Of a stretch of 64,000 nt of DNA, positions 9,060-17,564 are shown piece by piece (within the stretch, counting starts at the first letter, position 1; each line of letters opens with the position of its first letter). The notes beneath the pieces are model-generated. The model ran no database searches. It saw nothing but the letters and a program-made list of their open reading frames with translations, and was not told the DNA's origin. The position numbers and the translations under genes were made by a program. Origin of the DNA: Shewanella inventionis. GTDB taxonomy: Bacteria > Pseudomonadota > Gammaproteobacteria > Enterobacterales > Shewanellaceae. The stretch is from positions 1 through 64,000 of the forward strand of contig NZ_BMII01000002.1 in NCBI RefSeq assembly GCF_014641855.1. Direction: 5' to 3'.

Positions 9060-10067
9060 TTAATCTATAGTAAGCACGACAATTTTTAGTGGATGATTAT
9101 CATCAAATGCAGGAAAGTCTTGATGGCATTCTAACCACTGTGTTGCCGTGACTTTACGGCCTTGTTTTTCAACGCAGCGTACTAGGCTGTCATACCATGT
9201 TTGGCGATCCACTTTAGCGACATTGTTACAACACACAATTTTACCGCCTGCTTTAGTGGTTAACACAGCAGGTTTAAATAAACCTTGGTAATCATTGACT
9301 AAATCGACAATACCAAAAGCACTTTTGGCAAAACGTGGTGGGTCTAAAAACACTAAATCAAATTGCATGGCCCGCAGTTTTGGGTATTTAGGCAGTTTTT
9401 GATTACGACGTCCGCCAACCGTTAACCCCGCTAATTGACGCAGCGCCGGAAACGCATCACTTTGCACAAACTCACATACATCGGTAACCTTATTTAACTC
9501 GGCATTTTTTTGCCCGGCGGCTAATGCAAATGATGAAAAGTCGACATTCATTACATTACGCGCACCGCCCATAGCAGCGGCAATACCAATACCGCAAGTG
9601 TACGAAAACAGGTTGAGTACCGTTTTATCTTTGCTGTTATCGCATACATATTCACGACCAATGCGCATGTCTAAAAATAGCAGAGGGTCCTGGCCTTCGT
9701 GGCGTAGCTTAGAGGTAAAGTTTATGCCGTTTTCGCGGATAACTTGTTCCGTTTGAGCATAATCCTGGGCTTCATTGCCGCTGGTGTTAGCGACACGTGA
9801 GTGACTGCCTGAGCGATCATTGTAAACAATATGAAAGTCAGCATGAGCGGTCAGCACACTTGATATAGCTTCAAGCTGTTGTTCTGTTAAAGTTTGATGA
9901 AAGGTTTGGATTAACCACGCATCGCCGTAACGGTCAATATTAAGGCCATTTTCGCCTTCTACAGTGCCATGAAATACCCGATAACAATCGGTATTATGTT
10001 GCTTTGCGTGCTCAAAAAAAGCAGCGCGTTTCGCTAACGCATCAGTTAAAACAGCTTGAATAGACAT
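9060..10067 (-). CDS. Class I SAM-dependent methyltransferase (RlmI/RlmK-like)
   Basis: A 335-residue Rossmann-fold methyltransferase. The SAM-binding motif is LNLFSYTCGIGIAAAMGGA and the catalytic-type motif is LVFLDPPRFAKS, as in the rRNA 5-methylcytosine enzymes RlmI/RlmK. The N-terminal part, with RVFHGTVEGENGLNIDRYGD, matches the PUA-adjacent domain of that family, but no full PUA domain is present, so the substrate (RNA or other) is not settled. The frame is open further upstream to 10211, but that extension would overlap the DUF3859 gene; ATG at 10067 gives the usual MSIQAVL start. Confidence 0.82.
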   Translation of the reverse strand: MSIQAVLTDALAKRAAFFEHAKQHNTDCYRVFHGTVEGENGLNIDRYGDAWLIQTFHQTLTEQQLEAISSVLTAHADFHIVYNDRSGSHSRVANTSGNEAQDYAQTEQVIRENGINFTSKLRHEGQDPLLFLDMRIGREYVCDNSKDKTVLNLFSYTCGIGIAAAMGGARNVMNVDFSSFALAAGQKNAELNKVTDVCEFVQSDAFPALRQLAGLTVGGRRNQKLPKYPKLRAMQFDLVFLDPPRFAKSAFGIVDLVNDYQGLFKPAVLTTKAGGKIVCCNNVAKVDRQTWYDSLVRCVEKQGRKVTATQWLECHQDFPAFDDNHPLKIVVLTID

Positions 10068-10152
10068 GGACACTCGATAATGGCGGGGCAATTTGCGCGC
10101 AGTATAGCAAACAATCACCTGAAATGTGGCGGCGTGATTATCGATAGAGCTT

Positions 10153-10545
10153 TTATTCGGGCAGATATATCTTAAAGGTTTTATCGGCAACAATTTTGCC
10201 ATTGAGCTCAAGTGTCATTCGCCAGTTACCAAGCTTATTACTCACAGGTGCCCAAATGCAATCGCCTAAGTAAAAGCGCCAATCGTTTTCTTTAATGAAA
10301 ACCTCTCCATCAAATGGTGGTCTCACATGACCATTGTCGTCTGGAATATCTGGATGATATATGCAGTAGGTTAATACTTGGTTTTTGGCTTTTTTGATCC
10401 GAGCAATAAAACCAAACTCAGTATCAATAACGGCGGGGACGTGAACAGTCGCCTCTAAAAAACGTGGCAAGTCATCACTCTGGCTGTCCCACTGGCTGAA
10501 TATGCCGCTATAAATAATGCTGATATCGGCCTTTAGCTTACTCAA
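10153..10545 (-). CDS. DUF3859 domain protein
   Basis: A 130-residue soluble protein resembling DUF3859 family members, with the pattern GFIARIKKAKNQ, RPPFDGEVF and WRMTLELNGKIVADKTFKI, suggesting a small beta-sandwich. Function is unknown. It starts 3 bases after the aroQ stop, so the two are almost certainly co-transcribed; that gives no obvious functional link to the shikimate pathway. Confidence 0.75.
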   Translation of the reverse strand: MSKLKADISIIYSGIFSQWDSQSDDLPRFLEATVHVPAVIDTEFGFIARIKKAKNQVLTYCIYHPDIPDDNGHVRPPFDGEVFIKENDWRFYLGDCIWAPVSNKLGNWRMTLELNGKIVADKTFKIYLPE

Positions 10546-10548
10546 ACT

Positions 10549-11001
10549 TTATCCTTTGTTGTGCTCTTTTAGGTATTTTATCGCCGCTTGCAGGGCAAAA
10601 TCATAGCCTTGTGCGCCTAGGCCGCAAATAACCCCTTGGGCTTTGTCAGAAAAATACGAATGATGTCTAAAAGGCTCGCGCGCATGCACATTTGATAAAT
10701 GCACTTCAATAAACGGAATCGCAACGCCGAGTATTGCGTCACGCAAGGCTACGCTGGTGTGGGTAAATGCAGCAGGATTGATAATAATAAACTGGGCATC
10801 AGTAGCATGTATGGCATCAATAAGTTGGTATTCAGCGTTTGACTGAATGTGCGCTAACTCAACGCCAAGCTGATTAGCACTTTCGGTTAAATCGCTCACA
10901 ATTGTGGCTAAGGTTTGGTGGCCATAGTGCCCCGGCTCGCGACGGCCAAGCAAATTTAGATTTGGGCCGTTAATCACTAAAATTTTGGCAGTGCTGCTCA
11001 T
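10549..11001 (-). CDS. aroQ: Type II 3-dehydroquinate dehydratase
   Basis: Catalyses dehydration of 3-dehydroquinate to 3-dehydroshikimate, step three of the shikimate pathway. The protein has 150 residues, the standard size. Catalytic features are [17 protein letters not shown] with Tyr26, the [16 protein letters not shown] segment, and [11 protein letters not shown] with His101. The downstream DUF3859 gene is 3 bases away. It is not next to accB/accC here, unlike in some gammaproteobacteria, so a second paralogue may exist elsewhere. Confidence 0.95.
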   Translation of the reverse strand: MSSTAKILVINGPNLNLLGRREPGHYGHQTLATIVSDLTESANQLGVELAHIQSNAEYQLIDAIHATDAQFIIINPAAFTHTSVALRDAILGVAIPFIEVHLSNVHAREPFRHHSYFSDKAQGVICGLGAQGYDFALQAAIKYLKEHNKG

Positions 11002-11101
11002 GGTGCTTCCTGTGGTGTGGGCAATAAAACGTGTGAGTCCATTCTTACTGAAGATGTGCGCGTGGTAAACCTAAAAATGTTCATCTAACGGCTAAAATGC
11101 A

Positions 11102-11518
11102 TTAATAGCCGGTTTTATTTTGGCGCATTGCTTTAGTGGCACCGCGTTGTTTTTTCGCTTCAATACGGCGAGTTTGACTACCTTTGGTGGCTTTGGTTGC
11201 AATACGGGCTTTTTGTACAATGCCGACGCTTTTTACCAATTCAATAAATTGCTCTAACGCGGTTTGACGATTAAAGTCCTGGCTTCTTGATTGCTGACAC
11301 TTAATGATGATTTTTCCGCTTTTGGTAATGCGGTGATCGGCCTTTGCTAATAGCTTTTGTTGATAAAATTCAGGCAAAGACGATGTGGCAATATCAAAGC
11401 TAAGCTGGGCCGCTGTTGATACTTTATTAACGTTTTGACCGCCAGCGCCGCTTGAGCGAACAAACTGCCATTCAATTTCGTTATCTTGCAATATGACTCG
11501 TTGAGTTATTTGTATCAT
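11102..11518 (-). CDS. arfB: Peptidyl-tRNA hydrolase ArfB (YaeJ), ribosome rescue
   Basis: A 138-residue release-factor-like protein that hydrolyses peptidyl-tRNA on stalled ribosomes. The GGQ motif lies at residues 26-28 (SSGAGGQNVNKV), and the C-terminal tail is Lys/Arg-rich (KKQRGATKAMRQNKTGY), which in ArfB enters the empty mRNA channel. The length separates it from RF1/RF2. Transcribed alone, ending close to the aroQ leader. Confidence 0.93.
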   Translation of the reverse strand: MIQITQRVILQDNEIEWQFVRSSGAGGQNVNKVSTAAQLSFDIATSSLPEFYQQKLLAKADHRITKSGKIIIKCQQSRSQDFNRQTALEQFIELVKSVGIVQKARIATKATKGSQTRRIEAKKQRGATKAMRQNKTGY

Positions 11519-11770
11519 TCGGTTGAGGTTGTCCCCTTTAATTTATTCAATATCAACTCATTATACCGTAATTGGACATAGATTTCAGCGGCGGGCATTT
11601 GTCAGCTTGGGCGCTGCTTCACATGAACATTAACTCAACGACGGATTAATCGTGGAGTGATTACATCAATTGCAGACTTTTGCTATTATGAGCGCCATTA
11701 TTGCTTTACACGATAGCATCACCGTATAAAGCCTGTTCTATAGCCTTTAAATAAGGCTGGAGTTAGCATT

Positions 11771-12136
11771 ATGTTGTGTCAAATCCCCGATATTTCCAAG
11801 GGTGTTATTAGTTTATTTGTTAGTGGCCGTTTATCTGCGCCTGATTACCGTACTCGTTTGCAGCCAGCTATTCGTGCCTATCGTAAAGATTGGGGACAAG
11901 TGTGTTTGTATATTGAGGCAGATGTATTGCTCGAAGGATGGGACTTTGGTTCATTAACCGGCAGTGGTGAAGTACAGTTACCAGAATTTGATGCACTAGT
12001 GTTTGTTGGCGGCCCTGATTGGGTGGGCAATGCAGTACGTTTAATGGGGCCGTTTATGCAAGGTGAGGTAGCATGGTTTCCGTTATCGCAAAAACAAGAT
12101 GCTATTGCGTGGATTGCTAAACGTTCAAAGTGTTAG
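11771..12136 (+). CDS. STAS/SpoIIAA-like protein
   Basis: A 121-residue protein of the SpoIIAA-like (STAS/CRAL-TRIO-type) family: the N-terminal ISLFVSGRLSAPDYRTRLQP, an acidic VCLYIEADVLLEGW strand and the C-terminal LSQKQDAIAWI. Family members are small cytoplasmic proteins of unsettled function. The ribosome site GGAG precedes the ATG. A small lipoprotein gene follows after 68 bases, possibly in the same transcript. Confidence 0.75.
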   Translation: MLCQIPDISKGVISLFVSGRLSAPDYRTRLQPAIRAYRKDWGQVCLYIEADVLLEGWDFGSLTGSGEVQLPEFDALVFVGGPDWVGNAVRLMGPFMQGEVAWFPLSQKQDAIAWIAKRSKC

Positions 12137-12204
12137 TTTATGGTTTGCTGATACCGTAAAGGGTCAACAAACTCCGAAATTTAATAGAAAAGGATAGCTT
12201 ATTT

Positions 12205-12381
12205 ATGTCTTTATCAAAATTAGTTGCTGCGTCAAGCGCATTATTATTAACCCTTAGCTTAACGGCTTGTGCTCCTGAAGTGGGCAGCGATGCTTGGTGT
12301 AAGCAAATGAAAGAAAAAGAAAGCGGTGATTGGACAGCAAACGAAGCCGCTGATTACGCTAAACATTGCGTATTTAAATAA
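12205..12381 (+). CDS. Small DUF3012-type lipoprotein
   Basis: A 58-residue protein read directly from the sequence. It has a signal peptide ending in LTAC (Cys22, lipobox) and a short mature part with two further cysteines in DAWCKQMKEKESGDWT and YAKHCVF, the DUF3012 pattern. Its role is unknown, and it probably sits in the envelope. A ribosome site AAGGATAG lies about 10 bases upstream of the ATG and a strong terminator follows. Genes this short are easily missed by gene callers. Confidence 0.82.
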   Translation: MSLSKLVAASSALLLTLSLTACAPEVGSDAWCKQMKEKESGDWTANEAADYAKHCVFK

Positions 12382-12404
12382 GCGTTAGTGCGCAACCCGT
12401 TGAT

Positions 12405-12436
12405 AAAAGCCTTAATCATTTGATTGAGGCTTTTTT
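12405..12436 (+). terminator. Intrinsic terminator
   Basis: AAAAGCCTTAATC (12405-12417) pairs with GATTGAGGCTTTT (12422-12434) with one wobble pair, and a T-run follows. It ends the DUF3012 gene. Confidence 0.8.
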
Positions 12437-12492
12437 GTATTTGGTGCATATCGATCAAGCTAAAAATCTGATCAATTAAGGTTGTTGACGTT

Positions 12493-13701
12493 TTAGATAT
12501 CAGGCTTTTTGGGCTGTAAATTTAGTTTGAGTTTGTTGGCCAATGGCTCGATGGCTGAACCTTGCACAATGACCGAAATCAGCACAATGAAAAACACCAT
12601 GTGGATCATTTCACGTGACCCTTCAACCCCCGCAGCGGCAGGGATTAGTGAAAAAACAATCGGCGTTGCTCCCTTTAAACCAATCATTGACACAAATAAT
12701 CGTTTGCGCCAATTGGCTTTTTTAAAGGGCAAATAACAAAGTTGAACGGCTAACGGTCTTGCGACCACAATTAGTAATATTGCTGGCAATAATGAGACAG
12801 TAAAGACAGGTATTAATTGCTGTGGGAAGATTTGCAAACCCAAAATAATAAACATTAATGACTGTGCTAGCCACGATATGCCATTAAAAAAGTGCTTGCT
12901 CACCTCTGCACCTTTTTTTAAGTAGTTACCAATGATGACGCCTGCAATGTATACCGCAATTAATTCGTTGCCGCCTAAAATTTCAGTGCTGGATACTGTT
13001 ATGGCAAATGTTGCCAAAATAAATACAGGAATAAGTCCAAATTCTGGTAGTTTGATATTATTTAGCGCCCAAACGGCTAATTTACCCATAATAAGGCCAA
13101 TAAGTGTTCCTACACCAATTTGCTGCCCTAGGCTTGAGGCTATAGATAATGCCGTAGGTGCACCCTCTGCACTGCTCACGATATAGTCGGTTAACATAAT
13201 GACCATTAATAATGCTATGGGGTCGTTTGTGGCCGATTCAAACTCTAAAATGGTGCCTGTGCCCTGTTTTAATTTTAATTTTTTAGACTCCAAAATTGAA
13301 AACACCGCAGCGGCATCGGTTGATGACACCACGGCAGCAAATAACATGCAGGTAATGAGGCTGACATCGAGTAAAGCACTCAAGATAAAACCAAAAATGA
13401 TGGTTGTAAAAATAACCCCAAACGTCGATAACATGCCGCCTTCCTTCCAGGCAAAGCGAATGTTTTTCATGGGGGTGTTAAGGCCACCAACAAACACTAT
13501 GGTGTTTAAAGCAAGGGTTCCGATTAGCGATGTTAATTGTAGATCATCGTAAACAAATCCAAACTCACCATTGCCAAAAGCTAAACCTACACCCATAAAA
13601 ATCAGTAATGATGGCAAGCCTAATGTTTTAGAAGGGTGGTGGAGTAAAATGCCGATAGCGATAAGGATCGATATTCCTAAAATAATAATATCTAGCGGCA
13701 T
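12493..13701 (-). CDS. CPA1-type cation:proton antiporter (NhaP-like)
   Basis: A 402-residue polytopic membrane protein with about 12 hydrophobic helices. The sequences SSTDAAAVFSIL and ILEFESATNDPIALLMV match the ion-binding helices of CPA1 antiporters, with the ND aspartate proposed to bind the cation. It resembles the membrane part of NhaP2 (CvrA) but ends at the last helix and lacks the C-terminal TrkA-C/RCK regulatory domain of the full-length (about 570 residue) enzymes. It could exchange Na+ or K+ for protons. Transcribed alone, convergent with the DUF3012 gene. Confidence 0.85.
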   Translation of the reverse strand: MPLDIIILGISILIAIGILLHHPSKTLGLPSLLIFMGVGLAFGNGEFGFVYDDLQLTSLIGTLALNTIVFVGGLNTPMKNIRFAWKEGGMLSTFGVIFTTIIFGFILSALLDVSLITCMLFAAVVSSTDAAAVFSILESKKLKLKQGTGTILEFESATNDPIALLMVIMLTDYIVSSAEGAPTALSIASSLGQQIGVGTLIGLIMGKLAVWALNNIKLPEFGLIPVFILATFAITVSSTEILGGNELIAVYIAGVIIGNYLKKGAEVSKHFFNGISWLAQSLMFIILGLQIFPQQLIPVFTVSLLPAILLIVVARPLAVQLCYLPFKKANWRKRLFVSMIGLKGATPIVFSLIPAAAGVEGSREMIHMVFFIVLISVIVQGSAIEPLANKLKLNLQPKKPDI

Positions 13702-14056
13702 ATTGGCACTCCTTGGCGAGTAAGATTGTATTTTATAGCCAGTTTAGCATTAAAGTTACCTTAAACTTGTTTTATGAGCATTTATTAATATTTATTTATC
13801 GATTGTTAGCGAGTTTCCCATCAGTTTGTTGACTGAGCTAATAGCTGTTCATAATGTTTATGCTAACGGCGTTTTTACTAACGGTGTAAATGTGTAATCT
13901 TTATGCACGTATTAACCCTTGTAGAATTAATTAGCAATAGCTTACTTCTTTTGCTGCTCGCCCGTGTATTAATGCGTTACACCGTTTTTAATTAACTTTT
14001 TTATTACATTTGTTCGGTGTTAATATGGCTTAAATTTATTTGATTGCAGACTCGAC
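13702..14056. other. Gene-free A+T-rich spacer
   Basis: No open frame of note. It contains a 10-bp inverted repeat AACGGTGTAA (13880-13889) / TTACACCGTT (13977-13986) and a near-repeat of CTAACGG at about 13863. It presumably holds the divergent promoters of the antiporter and the small membrane protein. Confidence 0.4.
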
Positions 14057-14431
14057 ATGGCCATATTAATTAGTGTTTGGGGTGTTAGCATTGTTTGTTT
14101 TGGGCTGTTTATGTTACTAAAACCAGTGCCCTTTGCTGATGCTATTATGCAGTTTAGTCGAAAGCGTTATTTTCATTATTTTGAGATAATCTCACGCCTT
14201 GCTATTGGCGCTGCTTTATTATTAGATGCCCATAACACGGCTTATCCATTGGTGTTTGAACTTATTGGTAACTTACTGTTTATTGTTGCTATTGTGTTGG
14301 TTTTTATGACAGAAAAACACCATAAAAGATTTGCAGTTAGCGCCGCTAAACACGGTGTAAGCTGGTTTAAGCCCGCAGGAGTGGTTGCCATAACCTTTGG
14401 CTTTTGGACTGTATTTGTCAGTGTGATTTAA
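14057..14431 (+). CDS. Small multi-pass membrane protein, unknown
   Basis: A 124-residue hydrophobic protein with about four predicted helices (residues 4-22, 45-60, 66-84 and 105-123), separated by the basic loops FSRKRYFHYFE and MTEKHHKRF. I do not recognise a family. There is no catalytic motif and no signal for export beyond the helices. It stands alone between an antiporter gene and the phosphate-linked lipoprotein gene. It is likely real because of its codon use and compact ORF with a start directly after an A+T-rich leader. Confidence 0.6.
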   Translation: MAILISVWGVSIVCFGLFMLLKPVPFADAIMQFSRKRYFHYFEIISRLAIGAALLLDAHNTAYPLVFELIGNLLFIVAIVLVFMTEKHHKRFAVSAAKHGVSWFKPAGVVAITFGFWTVFVSVI

Positions 14432-14567
14432 CCCTGCTTAGTGTGTCATATACCCAACCAATGTTATTAATTTTTCTTTTTTGTTAAAAATTTATTTTAC
14501 TCAAGCTTCCTGCTAACCCGCATCACCATTGGATTTGCATATTTCTGCAATGTTAGTGAAATGTTAT

Positions 14568-14615
14568 TGTCATTTTGCCGCAGTCTTTTTGTCATTTTAA
14601 ACCATTAGCTTGTCA
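14568..14615 (+). promoter_or_regulatory. Pho-box-like TGTCA repeats
   Basis: TGTCA occurs at 14568, 14590 and 14611, spacings of 22 and 21 bp or two 11-bp turns each, upstream of the lipoprotein start at 14664. It is weaker than the Pho box of phoD because alternate half-sites are degenerate. Control by PhoB is inferred. Confidence 0.45.
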
Positions 14616-14663
14616 TCCAGCCGATTTACTCACAAACGCTTACATCCGTCTTCGGAGATGACA

Positions 14664-17480
14664 ATGGAACTGAAAAACCTTTTTAAATTGACTGCTCTTT
14701 CAACAGCACTTGCTGCCACGTTAGGTCTTGCTGGTTGCGGTGGTGATATCAATATCAACACAGGTAATGAAACCACAACCCCAACGACACCAACAACTCC
14801 AACTACACCAACTCAAAGCGCACAAGAATTATCATACAGTGGCTTTGCAACTAAAAGTTCAACAACAGTAGATGGCAAAGAAGTTTGGGTGTTAACGGGC
14901 ACATTGGCACCTTCTACTGCGGCATCAACCATTACAACCGGTGGCCAAGATGGCGACTTAATCGTATTAGGTGATGATGTTGTATGGCAATTAGATGGTC
15001 CTGTTATTGCGGGTGGTGATAACGAAAACTCGATTGAATTATCGATTTTGCCAGGCACCAAAATTTTAGGTAGCAGCGATTCATACCTAGTGATTAACCG
15101 TGGTTCTAAAATCATGGCAGAAGGCACCGCAGCAGAACCTATCGTGTTTACGTCAGTAGAAGCGGGTTTAGGTGAAGAGGGTGAAGCTGGCCAATGGGGC
15201 GGTTTAGTGTTGTTAGGTAATGCACCTGTTAACAGTTGCCCAGATTTAACTAACTGTGACGCGTCGTTTGAAGTCGGAAATTACAGTTACGGCGGTGATG
15301 ACACTGAAGACAGCTCTGGTTCTATTAAGTATGTGCGCGTTGAGTTTGGTGGTTTTAAAATCAACGACACTCAAGAAATGAACGGTATCAGCTTTGCGGG
15401 TGTGGGTGCAGGCACCGAAGTTGACCATATACAAGTTCATTTAAACAATGATGACGGCGTTGAATTTTGGGGCGGTAACGTTTCAATTTCAAATGTGGTA
15501 TTGACTGAAAACTTTGATGACTCGTTAGATTGGACTAACGGTTGGCAAGGTAGTGCGCAACACGTTTATATTCGTCAGGCTGATAACGGTTCAAACCGTG
15601 GTATTGAAGCCGACAGCAATAGCGATGCATCAGCGTCTCCGATGTCACAACCTGCACTGGCTAATTTTACAATCCAGGTAGCTAATGGCACTAACAGCGG
15701 CGGTGACGATGCTGAAGGCATTTTATTCCGTAAGGGTACTGGCGCGCACGCTTATAACATGTTGGTTAAAGGCGATGTTGACTCGGGCGAATGTTTAGAA
15801 GTGAACGACGATGCCACCGTTAATAATGCAAACACTGCAGAGTTAACTATGCAAAACAGCTTGATTGACTGCGTAGAGCCATTTAAAGATGCCAAAGTAG
15901 ACGCTACAGCGGGTACAACGTTAGCGCTAGATGTTGAAGCATGGTTTACCGGTCAAGATGGCAACCTAGTGGGCGCATCTGATCTTAACGATTACATGCC
16001 AAACTCTTCATCAGTTGCATTAACTGGCGGTAAAGCAGATTTAAGCAACCTTGATGCTCGTTTAGATGATGCTGAATACATTGGCGCATTTGACGGTACA
16101 AATGACTGGACTACCGGTTGGACTACAGCCATTCATGACGATGTAGATACTACACCAGCTGAATTACCTGTAATGACGTCTTGTCCGGTTGGCACAACTC
16201 AATCAGATGCAGTAGCAGGATTATATAAAGACTCATCAGTCACACTAATTTGTACCCTTGAAGGCAACGTGCTTAGCAATACCACATTGCTTGCCGGTCA
16301 AAACGTGATGTACAAAATTGATGGCGGCGCGGTACTTGTTGGTGCAGATAAAACCACATCGGCAACCTTAGCGATTCAAGCTGGTGTTAAGTTGTTTGCT
16401 ACCTCAAACAGCTACATTGTCGTTAGCCGTGGTTCTAAAATTATGGCTCAAGGCAGTGCTGATTACCCAATTATCATGACTTCAGAAGAAGATGTGATTG
16501 CAGGTGCTGAGGGTGAGCGCGGTCAATGGGGTGGTTTGGTTATTTTAGGTAATGGCTTAACAAACACATGCCCAGATAAAGATGCGTGTGATGCATCGTT
16601 TGAGGTAGGTGACTTCCCATACGGTGGTAATGACAACGCTGATAACAGTGGTCAAATTAGCTATGTAGTTGTTAAGTATGCAGGCTTTAAAGTTAATGAC
16701 ACACAAGAAATGAACGGTATCTCGTTTGCAGCAGTGGGTAGCGGTACACAAGTTGACCACATCCAGGTGCATGCTAACGGCGACGATGGCGTAGAGTTCT
16801 GGGGTGGCGCGGTTAACATGAAGTATGTTTACCTAACTGAAAACTTTGATGACTCATTAGACTGGACTAACGGTTGGACAGGTAAAGCGCAGTTTGTGTA
16901 CATCACGCATGAAGATGGCAACGCAAACCGTGGTATCGAAGCTGACAGTAACAGCTCAGGTGCAGCGGCAACGCCAGTGTCTGCGCCAAAGCTTGCTAAC
17001 TTCACTATTTTACCTGGCACAGACACTGCAAACGCGAGTGGCGACAACGGCGAAGGTATCTTGTTACGTGTTGGTACTGCAGGTGAGCTTTATAACGTGC
17101 TAGTACAAGGCCGTAAAGGTAGCACAGCTGAAACTGAATCTGGTGAGTGTTTAGAGCTAGACGGTTCAGTATCAAGCCTGGTTGACAACGTGAATGCGGG
17201 TACCTTGGTAATGACTCACTCAATCATTGATTGTAACGAGCCATTCAAAACATCAGGTACTACCGACATTAACACTGAAACCTGGTTTATGGGTCAGGAA
17301 GGTAACTCTACATCAGTTGTGAGCATTACCGACGGTATGCCAGCAGCAACCGATACAACGCTTCTTGGAACAGGTAAAGACTTAAGTACTGATGACAGCT
17401 TCTTCGAATCAACCAACTATATTGGTGCATTCGATGGCCAGACTGACTGGCGTCAAGGTTGGGCTTTTGACCCACAATAA
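14664..17480 (+). CDS. Large lipoprotein with two tandem beta-rich halves
   Basis: A protein of about 938 residues. The signal peptide ends in LAGC, so it is a lipoprotein, followed by a Thr/Pro linker (TPTTPTTPTT). The rest is an internal duplication: residues about 55-497 and 503-938 share long segments such as RGSKIMA, QWGGLV.LGN, DASFEVG, NDTQEMNGISFA, VDHIQVH, ENFDDSLDWTNGW and NRGIEADSNS. The repeated Gly/Asn/Asp-rich strands suggest a right-handed beta-helix. No catalytic motif is recognised. ATG at 14664 is chosen for the CGGAG ribosome site 6 bases upstream. It is followed by a TonB-dependent receptor gene, suggesting that it is a surface partner for substrate capture. Confidence 0.8.
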   Translation: MELKNLFKLTALSTALAATLGLAGCGGDININTGNETTTPTTPTTPTTPTQSAQELSYSGFATKSSTTVDGKEVWVLTGTLAPSTAASTITTGGQDGDLIVLGDDVVWQLDGPVIAGGDNENSIELSILPGTKILGSSDSYLVINRGSKIMAEGTAAEPIVFTSVEAGLGEEGEAGQWGGLVLLGNAPVNSCPDLTNCDASFEVGNYSYGGDDTEDSSGSIKYVRVEFGGFKINDTQEMNGISFAGVGAGTEVDHIQVHLNNDDGVEFWGGNVSISNVVLTENFDDSLDWTNGWQGSAQHVYIRQADNGSNRGIEADSNSDASASPMSQPALANFTIQVANGTNSGGDDAEGILFRKGTGAHAYNMLVKGDVDSGECLEVNDDATVNNANTAELTMQNSLIDCVEPFKDAKVDATAGTTLALDVEAWFTGQDGNLVGASDLNDYMPNSSSVALTGGKADLSNLDARLDDAEYIGAFDGTNDWTTGWTTAIHDDVDTTPAELPVMTSCPVGTTQSDAVAGLYKDSSVTLICTLEGNVLSNTTLLAGQNVMYKIDGGAVLVGADKTTSATLAIQAGVKLFATSNSYIVVSRGSKIMAQGSADYPIIMTSEEDVIAGAEGERGQWGGLVILGNGLTNTCPDKDACDASFEVGDFPYGGNDNADNSGQISYVVVKYAGFKVNDTQEMNGISFAAVGSGTQVDHIQVHANGDDGVEFWGGAVNMKYVYLTENFDDSLDWTNGWTGKAQFVYITHEDGNANRGIEADSNSSGAAATPVSAPKLANFTILPGTDTANASGDNGEGILLRVGTAGELYNVLVQGRKGSTAETESGECLELDGSVSSLVDNVNAGTLVMTHSIIDCNEPFKTSGTTDINTETWFMGQEGNSTSVVSITDGMPAATDTTLLGTGKDLSTDDSFFESTNYIGAFDGQTDWRQGWAFDPQ

Positions 17481-17511
17481 TCACCTTGATTAAGTAATCA
17501 GTGACCTATTA

Positions 17512-17535
17512 ATAGCCGCTCGCAAGGGCGGCTAT
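17512..17535 (+). other. Intercistronic stem-loop
   Basis: ATAGCCGC (17512-17519) pairs with GCGGCTAT (17528-17535). There is no T-run, so it is more likely an mRNA-stabilising or partial attenuation hairpin between the lipoprotein and receptor genes than a full terminator. Confidence 0.45.
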
Positions 17536-17564
17536 CTCTGAACCGCATACAGGATAGTATAAGT

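Noticed and set aside
12509..13552. Plus-strand open frames opposite the antiporter gene
   Set aside because: They mirror the codon pattern of the real minus-strand membrane protein and lack family features or ribosome sites.
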